Positions 25,290 through 33,233 of a DNA stretch of 64,000 nucleotides are shown piece by piece. This stretch comes from SB11 sp943370295 (GTDB taxonomy: Bacteria; Bacteroidota; Bacteroidia; UBA8524). The stretch's first letter is position 1; each line of letters opens with the position of its first letter. The stretch spans positions 62,001 to 126,000 of the forward strand of contig CALRQL020000008.1 in the NCBI GenBank assembly GCA_943370295.1. Direction: 5' to 3'. The notes under the pieces were generated by a model that was not told the origin of the DNA, made no database searches, and saw only the letters and a list, made by a program, of their open reading frames with translations. Position numbers and translations under genes: made by a program.

Positions 25290-25620
25290 AGACCTGCCGC
25301 TATGGATAGAGAGCCCAACCTGCTATCCATAGCGTTGGGATTTATTCCCGATGGGTTATGGGTGATTAAAACATGAGATTCCCAATCAAGTTGGGAATGA
25401 TGGGCTAGCGACAGGTACGTAGACCTGCCGCTATGGATAGAGTGCCCAACCTGCTATCAATAGCATCGGGATTTATTCCCGATGGTTGGGGAGTGTTCAG
25501 AAAGTGAAATTCCCAATCAAATTGGGAATGACGGGCTAGCGACAGGTACGCAGACCTGCCGCTATGGATAGAGCACCCTCCTGCTATCAATGGCGTTGGG
25601 ATTAATACCCGTGCATAAAT
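25290..25620 (+). repeat. Tandem array B of the composite palindromic repeat, 131-bp period
   Basis: The landmark AGACCTGCCGCTATGGATAG starts at 25290, 25421 and 25552, exactly 131 bp apart each time. Each unit has four palindromes in order: CAGGT/ACCTG around ACGCAG; CTATGGATAG with CTATCAATAG; ATCGGGA-TTTAT-TCCCGAT (25465-25483 in unit 2); ATTCCCAAT/ATTGGGAAT (25509-25529). The third unit is decayed at its end. The array fills the 397-bp gap between tsaE and the MazG-like gene, and no gene is seen in it. Confidence 0.9.
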
Positions 25621-25623
25621 TCA

Positions 25624-25631
25624 TACCTTTG
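25624..25631 (+). promoter_or_regulatory. -7 promoter box TACCTTTG
   Basis: Perfect TAnnTTTG match just after the repeat array and 4 nt before the ATG of the MazG-like gene; a leaderless message is predicted. Confidence 0.6.
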
Positions 25632-25635
25632 TTAT

Positions 25636-25962
25636 ATGACAATTGAAGAAGCCCAGCAACAGGTGCACCAATGGATTACTACTACAGGGGTGCGATATTT
25701 TAATGAGCTTACCAATACCGCCATTTTAATGGAAGAAGTGGGTGAATTGGCCCGTATTATGGCCCGCAAATACGGAGAACAAAGTTTTAAGGAAAACGAG
25801 AATGATAAAGACCTTGCCGATGAAATGGCCGATGTGATGTGGGTACTTATTTGTCTTGCCAACCAAACAGGAGTGAACCTAACCGAGGCATTTGCAAAAA
25901 ACATGGAAAAGAAAACCCGCCGCGACAGCGACCGACATAAGAATAATGAGAAACTGAGTTAA
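25636..25962 (+). CDS. MazG-like nucleotide pyrophosphohydrolase
   Basis: 108 residues, all-alpha NTP-PPase. The metal site is EEVGELARIMARKYGE (ExxE) followed by DLADEMADVMWVL (ExxD). Such small MazG-like enzymes hydrolyse nucleotides such as dUTP or damaged NTPs to the monophosphate. Single-gene unit with its own promoter box directly after the repeat array. Confidence 0.9.
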   Translation: MTIEEAQQQVHQWITTTGVRYFNELTNTAILMEEVGELARIMARKYGEQSFKENENDKDLADEMADVMWVLICLANQTGVNLTEAFAKNMEKKTRRDSDRHKNNEKLS

Positions 25963-26044
25963 GTGGGTTCATTCTAATAAGCTTGTTTGAGCAGCTCATG
26001 CCCAAAACGTACACACCCTCGAAACAAGCGCGACTTGATACAAC

Positions 26045-26077
26045 AAAAAAGCCGATCCATAATTAAATGGAGTCGGC
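26045..26077 (-). terminator. Terminator of pgk
   Basis: Minus-strand hairpin GCCGACTCCAT/ATGGATCGGC with one bulge and a 6-nt loop, followed by six T. It lies 21 nt past the pgk stop. Confidence 0.8.
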
Positions 26078-26098
26078 TTATATCATTTGTCCAACGGC

Positions 26099-27307
26099 TT
26101 ATGCGCCGGCAGCACTGTCGCCATTAATAGCAGCAATACCTGGCAGCTGTTTGCCTTCAAAATATTCAAGCAAAGCACCCCCGCCGGTTGATACGTAGCT
26201 TACGTTATCAGCAAGGTTAAACTTGTTAATAGCCGCTGCACTGTCGCCGCCGCCAATAAGGGTAAACGCACCGTTATCAGTAGCTTTTGCTACCGCATTA
26301 GCTACGGTTTTAGTTCCTTTTTCAAAACTGCTCATTTCAAAAACCCCCATCGGGCCGTTCCACAATACGGTTTTGCTGTTAGCAATCACCTCGGCAAATT
26401 TTGCAGCAGCATCTGGGCCGATATCTAACCCCATCCAGCCTGACGGAATACTCTCGTTGGCAGCAGTTTGGGTAGCGGCATCGTTGGCAAATTTATCGGC
26501 AATAATGCTATCAGCAGGCAGGTACAAATTCACCCCTTTTTCTTTGGCTTTTGCCAAAATATCCAAGCAGGTTTGCAAACGGTCGGCTTCGCAAAGCGAG
26601 TTGCCTATACCCATTCCTTGCGCTTTGAAAAAGGTATAGGCCATACCACCGCCAATAATCATATTATCAACCTTGTCCATCAGGTTTTCAATAATCAGCA
26701 ACTTGTCTGATACTTTTGCGCCGCCCATAATGGCCGTAAATGGCTTTTGAGCGTTGTGCATCACCTTTTCGGCATTGGCTACTTCGTTGGCCATTACATA
26801 CCCAAAGTATTTTGCCGATGGGAAAAACTCAGCAATAATGGCGGTGCTGGCGTGTGCACGGTGTGCAGTACCAAACGCATCGTTTACGTATACATCACCC
26901 AGTTGTGCCAATTTCTCAGCAAACTCGCGGTTTCCTTTTTCTTCTTCTTTGTAAAAACGCAGGTTTTCAAGCAATAACACCTCTCCGCTTTGCAACCCTG
27001 TACTTAGGGTTTTAGCATCTTCGCCAATACAATCAGCCGCAAACTTTACGGTGGTATTTAGCAAGCTGCTTAAGTGGTTTACCAAGTGTTTTAGCGAGTA
27101 CTTTTCAGTTGGCCCTTCTTTTGGCCGACCCAAGTGCGACATCAATATCACGCTTCCGCCATCGTTCAAAATCTTTTTAAGCGTTGGCAAAGCGGCAGTA
27201 ATGCGCGAGTCGTCGGTGATGTTATAATTCTCATCAAGAGGCACGTTAAAATCTACGCGCACAAGGGCACGTTTACCCGAAAAGTTCAGAAGGTCAATGG
27301 TTTTCAT
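26099..27307 (-). CDS. pgk: Phosphoglycerate kinase
   Basis: Glycolytic enzyme forming ATP from 1,3-bisphosphoglycerate. 402 residues. Signatures: KRALVRVDFNVPLDENYNIT at the N-terminus, LMSHLGRPKEGPTEKYSLKH, the hinge region AIMGGAKVSDK and the nucleotide loop GGGDSAAAI near the C-terminus. Complete and normal in size. Own promoter box 16 nt before ATG and own terminator. Confidence 0.98.
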   Translation of the reverse strand: MKTIDLLNFSGKRALVRVDFNVPLDENYNITDDSRITAALPTLKKILNDGGSVILMSHLGRPKEGPTEKYSLKHLVNHLSSLLNTTVKFAADCIGEDAKTLSTGLQSGEVLLLENLRFYKEEEKGNREFAEKLAQLGDVYVNDAFGTAHRAHASTAIIAEFFPSAKYFGYVMANEVANAEKVMHNAQKPFTAIMGGAKVSDKLLIIENLMDKVDNMIIGGGMAYTFFKAQGMGIGNSLCEADRLQTCLDILAKAKEKGVNLYLPADSIIADKFANDAATQTAANESIPSGWMGLDIGPDAAAKFAEVIANSKTVLWNGPMGVFEMSSFEKGTKTVANAVAKATDNGAFTLIGGGDSAAAINKFNLADNVSYVSTGGGALLEYFEGKQLPGIAAINGDSAAGA

Positions 27308-27323
27308 CAGCTAAAATTTGCCG

Positions 27324-27331
27324 CAAAGGTA
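27324..27331 (-). promoter_or_regulatory. -7 promoter box TACCTTTG
   Basis: Perfect TAnnTTTG match upstream of pgk with a leader of roughly 10 nt. Confidence 0.6.
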
Positions 27332-27366
27332 GGGTTTCATTCGGGTATTTTAAACATACCGTTTTG

Positions 27367-28854
27367 TTATTGTGCATCCTGTTTGGGCATAATCTTCCAT
27401 AAAAAACCTTTGTTGGTGCGCTCTTGCCAATGCCCTATATTCATTGGCTGCGGCACAATGGGCGCAACGCAATACTCAAGCGAGGCAATGCTGTTTTTTT
27501 GTAGCACAACCCCTCCTATTTTATCTGTGTAAAGAAAAAAGATCCCGTCGACGGCTGTATTCATTTCGTTTTGCTTCACAAAGCAACTGTTGCAATACCT
27601 GAAAAAGTTCATTTTTAACCCGCAATCAAACGGGTCTTTCTCAGCAAAAACAATTTTAGTGTTTTTATGAGTGTTATGAACGATGTAAAACGCTTTGAAC
27701 AACGCCTCACGCTCACTGGCAGGCTTTATTAGCGAAATAGCCATTAATGCTATATTGAATGCAACAAGCCCTTTAACAGAGTACTTAATCACTGAAAGAC
27801 TGATGTTAGAAAGTCTTGATTTAATTGCAAGCAATCCCTGCACACACAAGTAGGGCATAAGAGCTACCATAGGAAACATAAACCTGAACTCTTTGTGTGC
27901 TACTGCACTGTGTGCCACCACAAAGGCAACCAACACCCATGTATAGGGGCTCCTGCGACTTGTCCAAAGCCCGAAACACATCAGCACCAACAAAAGAAGG
28001 CTAAGAGGTGGTCCGGCTATCTCAATAAACATGGTTATATAGCTATAAAACGGGCTGGTGCCAAAGCTTGACGCTTTATCGGCCACTATATTTTGAAAGA
28101 AATAATTATACGGTGTGCAAACCCATTGATTGTATAACCAATAATCGGTTAGTGTGCCTATTGCTGCTGCGACAATCCCGCCCGACACCAGTAACGAAAA
28201 GGACGCAGGGGTAAATTTTTTATACCGAAATGCCCATGCTACAAACCCTACAATGGCAAACGCCATTTGGAAGCGGAAATAAAATGACAGCCCCATAAGC
28301 AAGCCGCCCAACAACCAAGAAAGGTTTACTTTGAGGATTTTCGGTGGGTATAAAACCACATAAAGCCCCGCAAAAAACAACAAGCCGCCCCAACTTTCAC
28401 TTGAATAACGAACGTGTAAATAGGGTAAAAACCATAAGCAGGCACTAAACAGTAACAATGCTTTTTGCATAACCGTGTCTTTGTGTTCCTGCTTCCATTT
28501 GTTGTAAAAAGCCCACGTTAATACCCACCACAGTAAACCTGTTAACTGGCGCAAAATTGCCGTAAGCATAAACGGTGAATACGCATCAGCGGCAATCATG
28601 GTTTTGCCTACAATCCATCCCAGCATAATTTGCAACCCGGGTCGTATCTTATCCGTAAACTCCCATGCAAGGTCGTTTGGCGCATAAAAGCCCAGTTTCC
28701 AACCCAACGGCTCTAATAACTGGAAATGTTCATCTGCATGGTGAAACCCTGTACTGGTAATAGCTGCAAGTATGTGCGTAAGCAAACTAAACAGCATAAA
28801 AGAGTTTGCATAGCCGTTTTGGGTAAAAAAACCCTTCGGTAATATTGTTTTCAT
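27367..28854 (-). CDS. GT22-family (Alg9/PIG-B-like) mannosyltransferase
   Basis: 495 residues with about nine to ten membrane helices. The first loop has GFHHADEHFQLLEPLG, the His-x-Asp-Glu motif typical of GT22 GPI and Alg9 mannosyltransferases, and a later loop has AVAHKEFRFMFP, matching the HKExRF motif of that family. A C-terminal soluble part of about 90 residues follows. It probably transfers a hexose from a polyprenyl-phosphate donor on the periplasmic side. The acceptor is unknown. Single gene with own promoter. Confidence 0.8.
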   Translation of the reverse strand: MKTILPKGFFTQNGYANSFMLFSLLTHILAAITSTGFHHADEHFQLLEPLGWKLGFYAPNDLAWEFTDKIRPGLQIMLGWIVGKTMIAADAYSPFMLTAILRQLTGLLWWVLTWAFYNKWKQEHKDTVMQKALLLFSACLWFLPYLHVRYSSESWGGLLFFAGLYVVLYPPKILKVNLSWLLGGLLMGLSFYFRFQMAFAIVGFVAWAFRYKKFTPASFSLLVSGGIVAAAIGTLTDYWLYNQWVCTPYNYFFQNIVADKASSFGTSPFYSYITMFIEIAGPPLSLLLLVLMCFGLWTSRRSPYTWVLVAFVVAHSAVAHKEFRFMFPMVALMPYLCVQGLLAIKSRLSNISLSVIKYSVKGLVAFNIALMAISLIKPASEREALFKAFYIVHNTHKNTKIVFAEKDPFDCGLKMNFFRYCNSCFVKQNEMNTAVDGIFFLYTDKIGGVVLQKNSIASLEYCVAPIVPQPMNIGHWQERTNKGFLWKIMPKQDAQ

Positions 28855-28865
28855 AGTTTAGGCAT

Positions 28866-28873
28866 CAAAACTA
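28866..28873 (-). promoter_or_regulatory. -7 promoter box TAGTTTTG
   Basis: Perfect TAnnTTTG match 11 nt before the ATG of the GT22 gene. Confidence 0.5.
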
Positions 28874-28959
28874 TTTCACTACAAAGGATAGGCGTAATTG
28901 ATTTTTGCAAGAACCTAAGATTGTTTTTGCAGATTTTGCAATACGTTTAACGGGATACC

Positions 28960-28967
28960 TATATTTG
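28960..28967 (+). promoter_or_regulatory. -7 promoter box TATATTTG
   Basis: Perfect TAnnTTTG match 5 nt before the ATG of the Rieske gene; a leaderless message is predicted. Confidence 0.6.
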
Positions 28968-28972
28968 AAACA

Positions 28973-29320
28973 ATGGCCGAAAAGTACACTTGGTATAAGA
29001 TATACGATTTCAAAACCCATGGTTCCGAGCCGCAGGAACTATTCTCATTGAGAGCCATTGAGGCCGACGGAAAACGATTGGTGCTGGTGCGCAACCAAAA
29101 AGGATATTATGCCGTAGATGATAAATGCCCGCACGCAGGTTATCCGCTTAGTCATGGCAAGTGCATGGAAGACGGCACATTAATGTGCATTTATCACCGC
29201 TACCGGTTTGATTTGGAGACGGGTCAAAGTGGCTCGGACTTTGTACAAACTCATCCTGTACGGGTGGATGATGTAGGTGTATTTATTGGATTAAAAAAGA
29301 AAAAATGGTGGTTGTGGTAA
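28973..29320 (+). CDS. Rieske [2Fe-2S] protein
   Basis: 115 residues, a single Rieske domain with no signal peptide. Cluster ligands are Cys52-x-His54 (CPHAGYPLSHG) and Cys72-x2-His75 (CIYHRYRFD). The fold matches the small NirD/ferredoxin-type Rieske subunits of oxygenases or reductases. No partner oxygenase gene is nearby, so the electron acceptor is unknown. The C-terminus LKKKKWWLW is unusually basic and aromatic and may touch the membrane. A small membrane protein gene follows after 26 nt. Confidence 0.93.
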   Translation: MAEKYTWYKIYDFKTHGSEPQELFSLRAIEADGKRLVLVRNQKGYYAVDDKCPHAGYPLSHGKCMEDGTLMCIYHRYRFDLETGQSGSDFVQTHPVRVDDVGVFIGLKKKKWWLW

Positions 29321-29346
29321 TACCTGCCTAACCGCTCATAAAACAA

Positions 29347-29625
29347 ATGCAGGCTGCTGAAACGATAAAATACCGACTGTTGGCCATGAGTATTGTGGTG
29401 GATGTATTGGGTATGCTTAGTTACTTGATCCCTGCCCTTGGCGAATGGACGGATATTGCAATGGCAGTGCTTACTGCTTTGGCAATTTTTAAAGGTTACC
29501 ACAGTTACGGATGGGCGGCATTTGGATTTTTGGAAGAGATTTTGCCGTTTACGGATATTATTCCCTCGGCCACACTGGTGTGGATTTATAGATTTGTTAT
29601 TAGGAAGCAGACATACAAAGCATAA
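29347..29625 (+). CDS. Small membrane protein of unknown function
   Basis: 92 residues with two to three hydrophobic segments (about 10-30, 36-50 and 64-84) and a basic C-terminus. It sits between the Rieske gene and a small GNAT gene with gaps of 26 and 5 nt, so it is probably in one transcript with them. No family recognised. Confidence 0.7.
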   Translation: MQAAETIKYRLLAMSIVVDVLGMLSYLIPALGEWTDIAMAVLTALAIFKGYHSYGWAAFGFLEEILPFTDIIPSATLVWIYRFVIRKQTYKA

Positions 29626-29630
29626 TCGTT

Positions 29631-29912
29631 ATGGAAATTAAACATCATTTTGAAGGCCGCAAAGGCGAATTCTATATTGAAGAAAACGGGAACATAATTG
29701 CTCAATATGACTATACCATGACCGACGAAACCACTATGCTGGCTACCCATACAGGAGTTTCACCGCGCCTGCGGGGACAAGGTATTGCCATGAAGTTGGT
29801 AGAGGCTGCCGTTGAGTACGCCCGCACTCACAATTATAAAATTGCTCCTTCTTGCTCCTACGTGCGTTGGGCGCACGAAACTCGCCCTGATTTGGCCGAT
29901 GTGGTACGGTAA
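29631..29912 (+). CDS. Small GNAT acetyltransferase (YjdJ/NATD1-like)
   Basis: 93 residues. The acetyl-CoA loop is RLRGQGIAMKLVEAAVEYAR, followed by NYKIAPSCSYVRWA, the hallmark of the compact YjdJ/NATD1 branch of GNAT proteins. Complete for this branch. Substrate unknown. Starts 5 nt after the small membrane protein gene. Confidence 0.9.
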   Translation: MEIKHHFEGRKGEFYIEENGNIIAQYDYTMTDETTMLATHTGVSPRLRGQGIAMKLVEAAVEYARTHNYKIAPSCSYVRWAHETRPDLADVVR

Positions 29913-29936
29913 TTACCGATACAATATTCAAACCCT

Positions 29937-29944
29937 TACTTTTG
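29937..29944 (+). promoter_or_regulatory. -7 promoter box TACTTTTG
   Basis: Perfect TAnnTTTG match 10 nt before the ATG of the peroxidase gene. Confidence 0.55.
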
Positions 29945-29954
29945 CAGGATACTT

Positions 29955-30902
29955 ATGCCAAAAAAAGCCGTTATAGCTGCGCTAACTGCTTCAGTTATTT
30001 TATTTGCCGCCTTTTTACCGCAGGCTGAACCAACAGTTCCGCAAACGCCAGAACAATTGGGCGAAATGCTGTTTAACGATAAAATACTTTCAGGCGATTA
30101 TACCCTAAGCTGTGCAAGTTGTCATATTCCCCAATTTGCCTTTGCCGATACCGTAAAATTTAGCAAAGGGGTTGGCGGTAAACTTACTGGACGCAATACG
30201 CCAACGGTAATGAATGTACTATCACGGGAATCGTTTTTTTGGGACGGCAGGGTAGCAACGCTGGAAGAACAAGCTTTGCACCCCATAAGCAATCCCGATG
30301 AAATGAACCTGCCTGTTGAAGAAGCTGTGAAGCGGCTGAACAACGACGAGAATTACCGCAATTATTTTACGACGATATACGGCCAACTGCCCGACAAGAC
30401 TACTTTGGGAAAGGCCATTGCTGCTTTTGAAAAAACACTGGAAACTGCTTCGACCCGTTTTGATCGCTACATGAACGATGAAGTAATGTTTACCGAAAGC
30501 GAAACACGCGGGCAAACGCTGTTTAACAACAAGGCCAAATGTTTTGATTGTCACTTCTCGCCTGATTTTACGGGCGATGAGTTCAGAAACATTGGCTTGT
30601 TTGATGGTAAACAACTAAACGATTCGGGCAGGTATAAAATCACCCAAAACCCTAAAGATTTAGGTAAGTTTAAGGTGCCCGGCTTGCGTAATGTGGCAAT
30701 TACAGCCCCCTATATGCATAACGGGATGTTTAGCACACTTCGAGAGGTGATTGATTATTACGACAATCCCGCTGCAACAGTGAAGCATGCCCAAAACCGC
30801 GATGAGCTGTTAAGTAAGCCTTTGAACCTTACCGAAGAAGAGAAAAAGGATTTGGAAGCATTTTTGCTTACCCTTACTGACGATGATTTTATAAAAAAGT
30901 AA
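29955..30902 (+). CDS. Di-haem cytochrome c peroxidase (CcpA/MauG family)
   Basis: 315 residues with an N-terminal signal. Two haem c sites: CASCH (Cys53-His57) and CFDCH (Cys196-His200). NTPTVMNVLSRESFFWDGRVATLEEQA and KVPGLRNVAITAPYMHNGMF are the family's conserved segments. It reduces hydrogen peroxide in the periplasm with electrons from a cytochrome c, or acts as a MauG-like oxidase. Slightly short but complete. Confidence 0.95.
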   Translation: MPKKAVIAALTASVILFAAFLPQAEPTVPQTPEQLGEMLFNDKILSGDYTLSCASCHIPQFAFADTVKFSKGVGGKLTGRNTPTVMNVLSRESFFWDGRVATLEEQALHPISNPDEMNLPVEEAVKRLNNDENYRNYFTTIYGQLPDKTTLGKAIAAFEKTLETASTRFDRYMNDEVMFTESETRGQTLFNNKAKCFDCHFSPDFTGDEFRNIGLFDGKQLNDSGRYKITQNPKDLGKFKVPGLRNVAITAPYMHNGMFSTLREVIDYYDNPAATVKHAQNRDELLSKPLNLTEEEKKDLEAFLLTLTDDDFIKK

Positions 30903-30962
30903 GCTTACATAGCAAAACACACCAATGGTATAAGTGTTGTAACTTACTGTAAACGATTGCAT

Positions 30963-30970
30963 TATTTTTG
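30963..30970 (+). promoter_or_regulatory. -7 promoter box TATTTTTG
   Basis: Perfect TAnnTTTG match upstream of rluD. Confidence 0.55.
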
Positions 30971-31011
30971 TAGCACCCTGTGCTAAGTTTTATGGATTTT
31001 TGAACACACGA

Positions 31012-32073
31012 ATGATAGAGGAAGAAGAGTTTAATTTAGAAGGTTTTATTGAAGACCAGCAAGACAGTGAGTTGTACGAACACCACCGTATTGTGGTTGA
31101 TCCGGGACAATCGTTGCTACGCATTGATAAGTTTTTGATGCATCGGTTGCAGAATGTAAGTCGTAACAAAATACAATTGGCGGCAATTGCCAACAGTATT
31201 TTGGTGAACGACGACCCTGTGAAATCAAACTACAGGGTGAAGCCCTTGGATGTAATTACCGTTGTGCTGCCCACTCCGCCGAGGGACACGGCCATTTACC
31301 CTGAAAATATCCCCTTAACGGTTGTTTATGAGGACGATGATTTGATTATCATCAATAAAAAACCCGGCATGGTGGTGCACCCCGGCTTTAATAACTACAC
31401 GGGTACGTTGGTAAATGCTCTGGCCTGGCATTTTGAGGGGCAGAACATCGACCGTAAAGAACCTACCCCCTGTTTGGTGCATCGCATTGATAAAAACACC
31501 AGCGGGCTTATGGTGGTGGCTAAAAATGAAACCGCAATGGCCGGCCTTGCCCAACAGTTTTTCGACCACAGTATAGAACGCACCTACAATGCCCTTGTGT
31601 GGGGCGATTTTGAAGAAGACAGCGGCACCATACGCGGCAACTTGGCACGGCACCCCAAAAACCGTTTAGAAATGACGGTGTTTGAAGACGGCAGCCACGG
31701 TAAAGAAGCCGTTACCCACTACCGCGTTTTAGAGCGTTTTCACTACGTTACCCTTGTTGAGTGTAAGCTTGAAACAGGCCGCACCCACCAAATACGTGCC
31801 CATATGCGCTACATAGGTCACCCCATTTTTAACGACGATACCTACGGAGGCGATAAAATTATAAAAGGCACTACGTTTAGCAAATACAAACAGTTTATTG
31901 ATAACTGCTTTGAGCTGATACCCCGCCAAGCACTGCACGCAAAAACACTGGGTTTTATACATCCCGGCACTCAAGAAAAAGTGTTTTTCGACAGCAACCT
32001 GCCCGATGATTTTATGAACGTGCTTGATAAATGGCGCAGGTACATTGCCCACAAAAAAGACTTTGAAGAATAG
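31012..32073 (+). CDS. rluD: Ribosomal large-subunit pseudouridine synthase, RluD type
   Basis: 353 residues from ATG 31012; the longer frame begins at TTG 31000. N-terminal S4 domain (LLRIDKFLMHRLQNVSRNKIQ), then the RluA-family catalytic domain with LVHRIDKNTSGLMV, catalytic Asp160. Also RTHQIRAHM and HAKTLGFIHP. It converts uridines of 23S rRNA helix 69 if it is the RluD orthologue; the family has paralogues, so the exact site is inferred. Confidence 0.92.
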   Translation: MIEEEEFNLEGFIEDQQDSELYEHHRIVVDPGQSLLRIDKFLMHRLQNVSRNKIQLAAIANSILVNDDPVKSNYRVKPLDVITVVLPTPPRDTAIYPENIPLTVVYEDDDLIIINKKPGMVVHPGFNNYTGTLVNALAWHFEGQNIDRKEPTPCLVHRIDKNTSGLMVVAKNETAMAGLAQQFFDHSIERTYNALVWGDFEEDSGTIRGNLARHPKNRLEMTVFEDGSHGKEAVTHYRVLERFHYVTLVECKLETGRTHQIRAHMRYIGHPIFNDDTYGGDKIIKGTTFSKYKQFIDNCFELIPRQALHAKTLGFIHPGTQEKVFFDSNLPDDFMNVLDKWRRYIAHKKDFEE

Positions 32074-32094
32074 GCCGTCCTCAGCTGGACAGCT

Positions 32095-32700
32095 TTAGTC
32101 TTTAATGGCCTCGCGTGGCTTCCCTCGCACTAAGTAGTGTGATGGAGGTGTTTTTGCCTCAAGCCATCGGGAATAAATCCCGATGCTATTGATAGAGAAC
32201 TGGCAATCTATCCATAGCGGCAGGTCTGCGTACCTGCTGTTGATTATTCGACCACCCCTAACCCCTCCTTGCCCTACGCACATACTTCGACAGGCTCAGT
32301 ATTGATGCCTTGCTAAGGAGGGGAACAGCCGCACAGGCTCACCTGCCCAATAGCAGTGGCAGTTACTAAAACTGATTCGGCGTTCAATGGGCAGCGTGTG
32401 GTATCCCTCCTAGCTAAGGAGAGACAGAGGGAGCTATGCCAGCACCCCGTCATTCCCAACTTGATTGGGAATCTCATGTTTCAATCACCCCAAACTATCG
32501 GGAATAAATCCCGATGCTATTGATAGCAGGTTGGGCTCTCTATCCATAGCGGCAAGTCTGCGTACCTGCCGCCGAAAATCCCTACCAGATTAATCATTAG
32601 CCATTCACCCCTCTCAAAATTTAAAGAGGGGAAACGTTCGTCAGTCGCACAACTATCAATTAGTCAGGGGTGAGTTAAATAGCGTCAATACCCCCCTAAA
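32095..32700. repeat. Repeat-rich intergenic region C
   Basis: The 662-bp gap between rluD and the VOC gene has no credible gene. Two copies of the composite palindromic element lie inverted at about 32160-32245 and 32450-32575. Between them are a CTTCGACAGGCTCAG stretch and CCCTCC/GGAGGG-like hairpins. At 32608-32631 a near-perfect CCCCTCTCAAAA hairpin is followed by a 47-bp segment (to about 32680) that reappears inverted at 61991-62036. Confidence 0.85.
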
Positions 32701-32735
32701 CCCTACAAAAAACAGACAGGGAATTAACTTACGTA

Positions 32736-33122
32736 TTACGCCTTAGCGGGTTCCCAAAGCTCAATTTTATTGCCTTCGGGGTCTATAATCCAGCCGAATT
32801 TGCCCACACCGTCCATATTTTCGGTTTGTTCCATTACTTGTACCCCTTCGTCGCGCAAGGTTTGCAATAGCCAATCAAGGTTTTCAACTCGCAGGTTAAA
32901 CATAAATGCGTTGGTAGAGGGCTCAAAGTACTTGGTTTCCTGCTTAAACATCGAAAAAACCGTTGTACCCCTTGTATCAGGCTTGGGGTCTTCGTCCCAA
33001 AAAAACACATGGTACCCATTTTCGCCAAACGATAAGCCAAGATGCTTATCATACCAAGCCGCTAATGCTTTTGTGTCGCGGGCCTTGAAAAAGGCGCCGC
33101 CAATGCCGGTTACTCGTTTCAT
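32736..33122 (-). CDS. VOC-family (glyoxalase-like) protein
   Basis: 128 residues. VTGIGGAFFKARDTKALAAWYDKHLGL at the start and GKFGWIIDPEGNKIELWEPAKA at the end are typical of VOC domains; metal-ligand candidates are Glu120 near the end and residues in the first strand. Substrate unknown. Single gene with own promoter box. Confidence 0.9.
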   Translation of the reverse strand: MKRVTGIGGAFFKARDTKALAAWYDKHLGLSFGENGYHVFFWDEDPKPDTRGTTVFSMFKQETKYFEPSTNAFMFNLRVENLDWLLQTLRDEGVQVMEQTENMDGVGKFGWIIDPEGNKIELWEPAKA

Positions 33123-33152
33123 AGTAAATTAAAATTATGGGGCAATAAAAAC

Positions 33153-33160
33153 CAAATATA
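33153..33160 (-). promoter_or_regulatory. -7 promoter box TATATTTG
   Basis: Perfect TAnnTTTG match 30 nt before the ATG of the VOC gene. Confidence 0.5.
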
Positions 33161-33233
33161 GCCGCACGGCGCATCACCCGAAAGGATGATTTTGATAAAA
33201 TGAGCAGGATAAACCGATTTTAATAGTAGAGAA

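Noticed and set aside
25405..25590. 61-residue minus-strand ORF with the peptide GINPDAIDSRLGTLSIA
   Set aside because: The same peptide appears in ORFs at 37244-37432 and 45939-46124, because all three are translations of the composite palindromic repeat. Frame use is a by-product of the repeat; the hairpins, not codons, are conserved.
25290..25620. Possible CRISPR array
   Set aside because: The three units are repeated over their whole 131-bp length with no unique spacers, and no cas genes are present.
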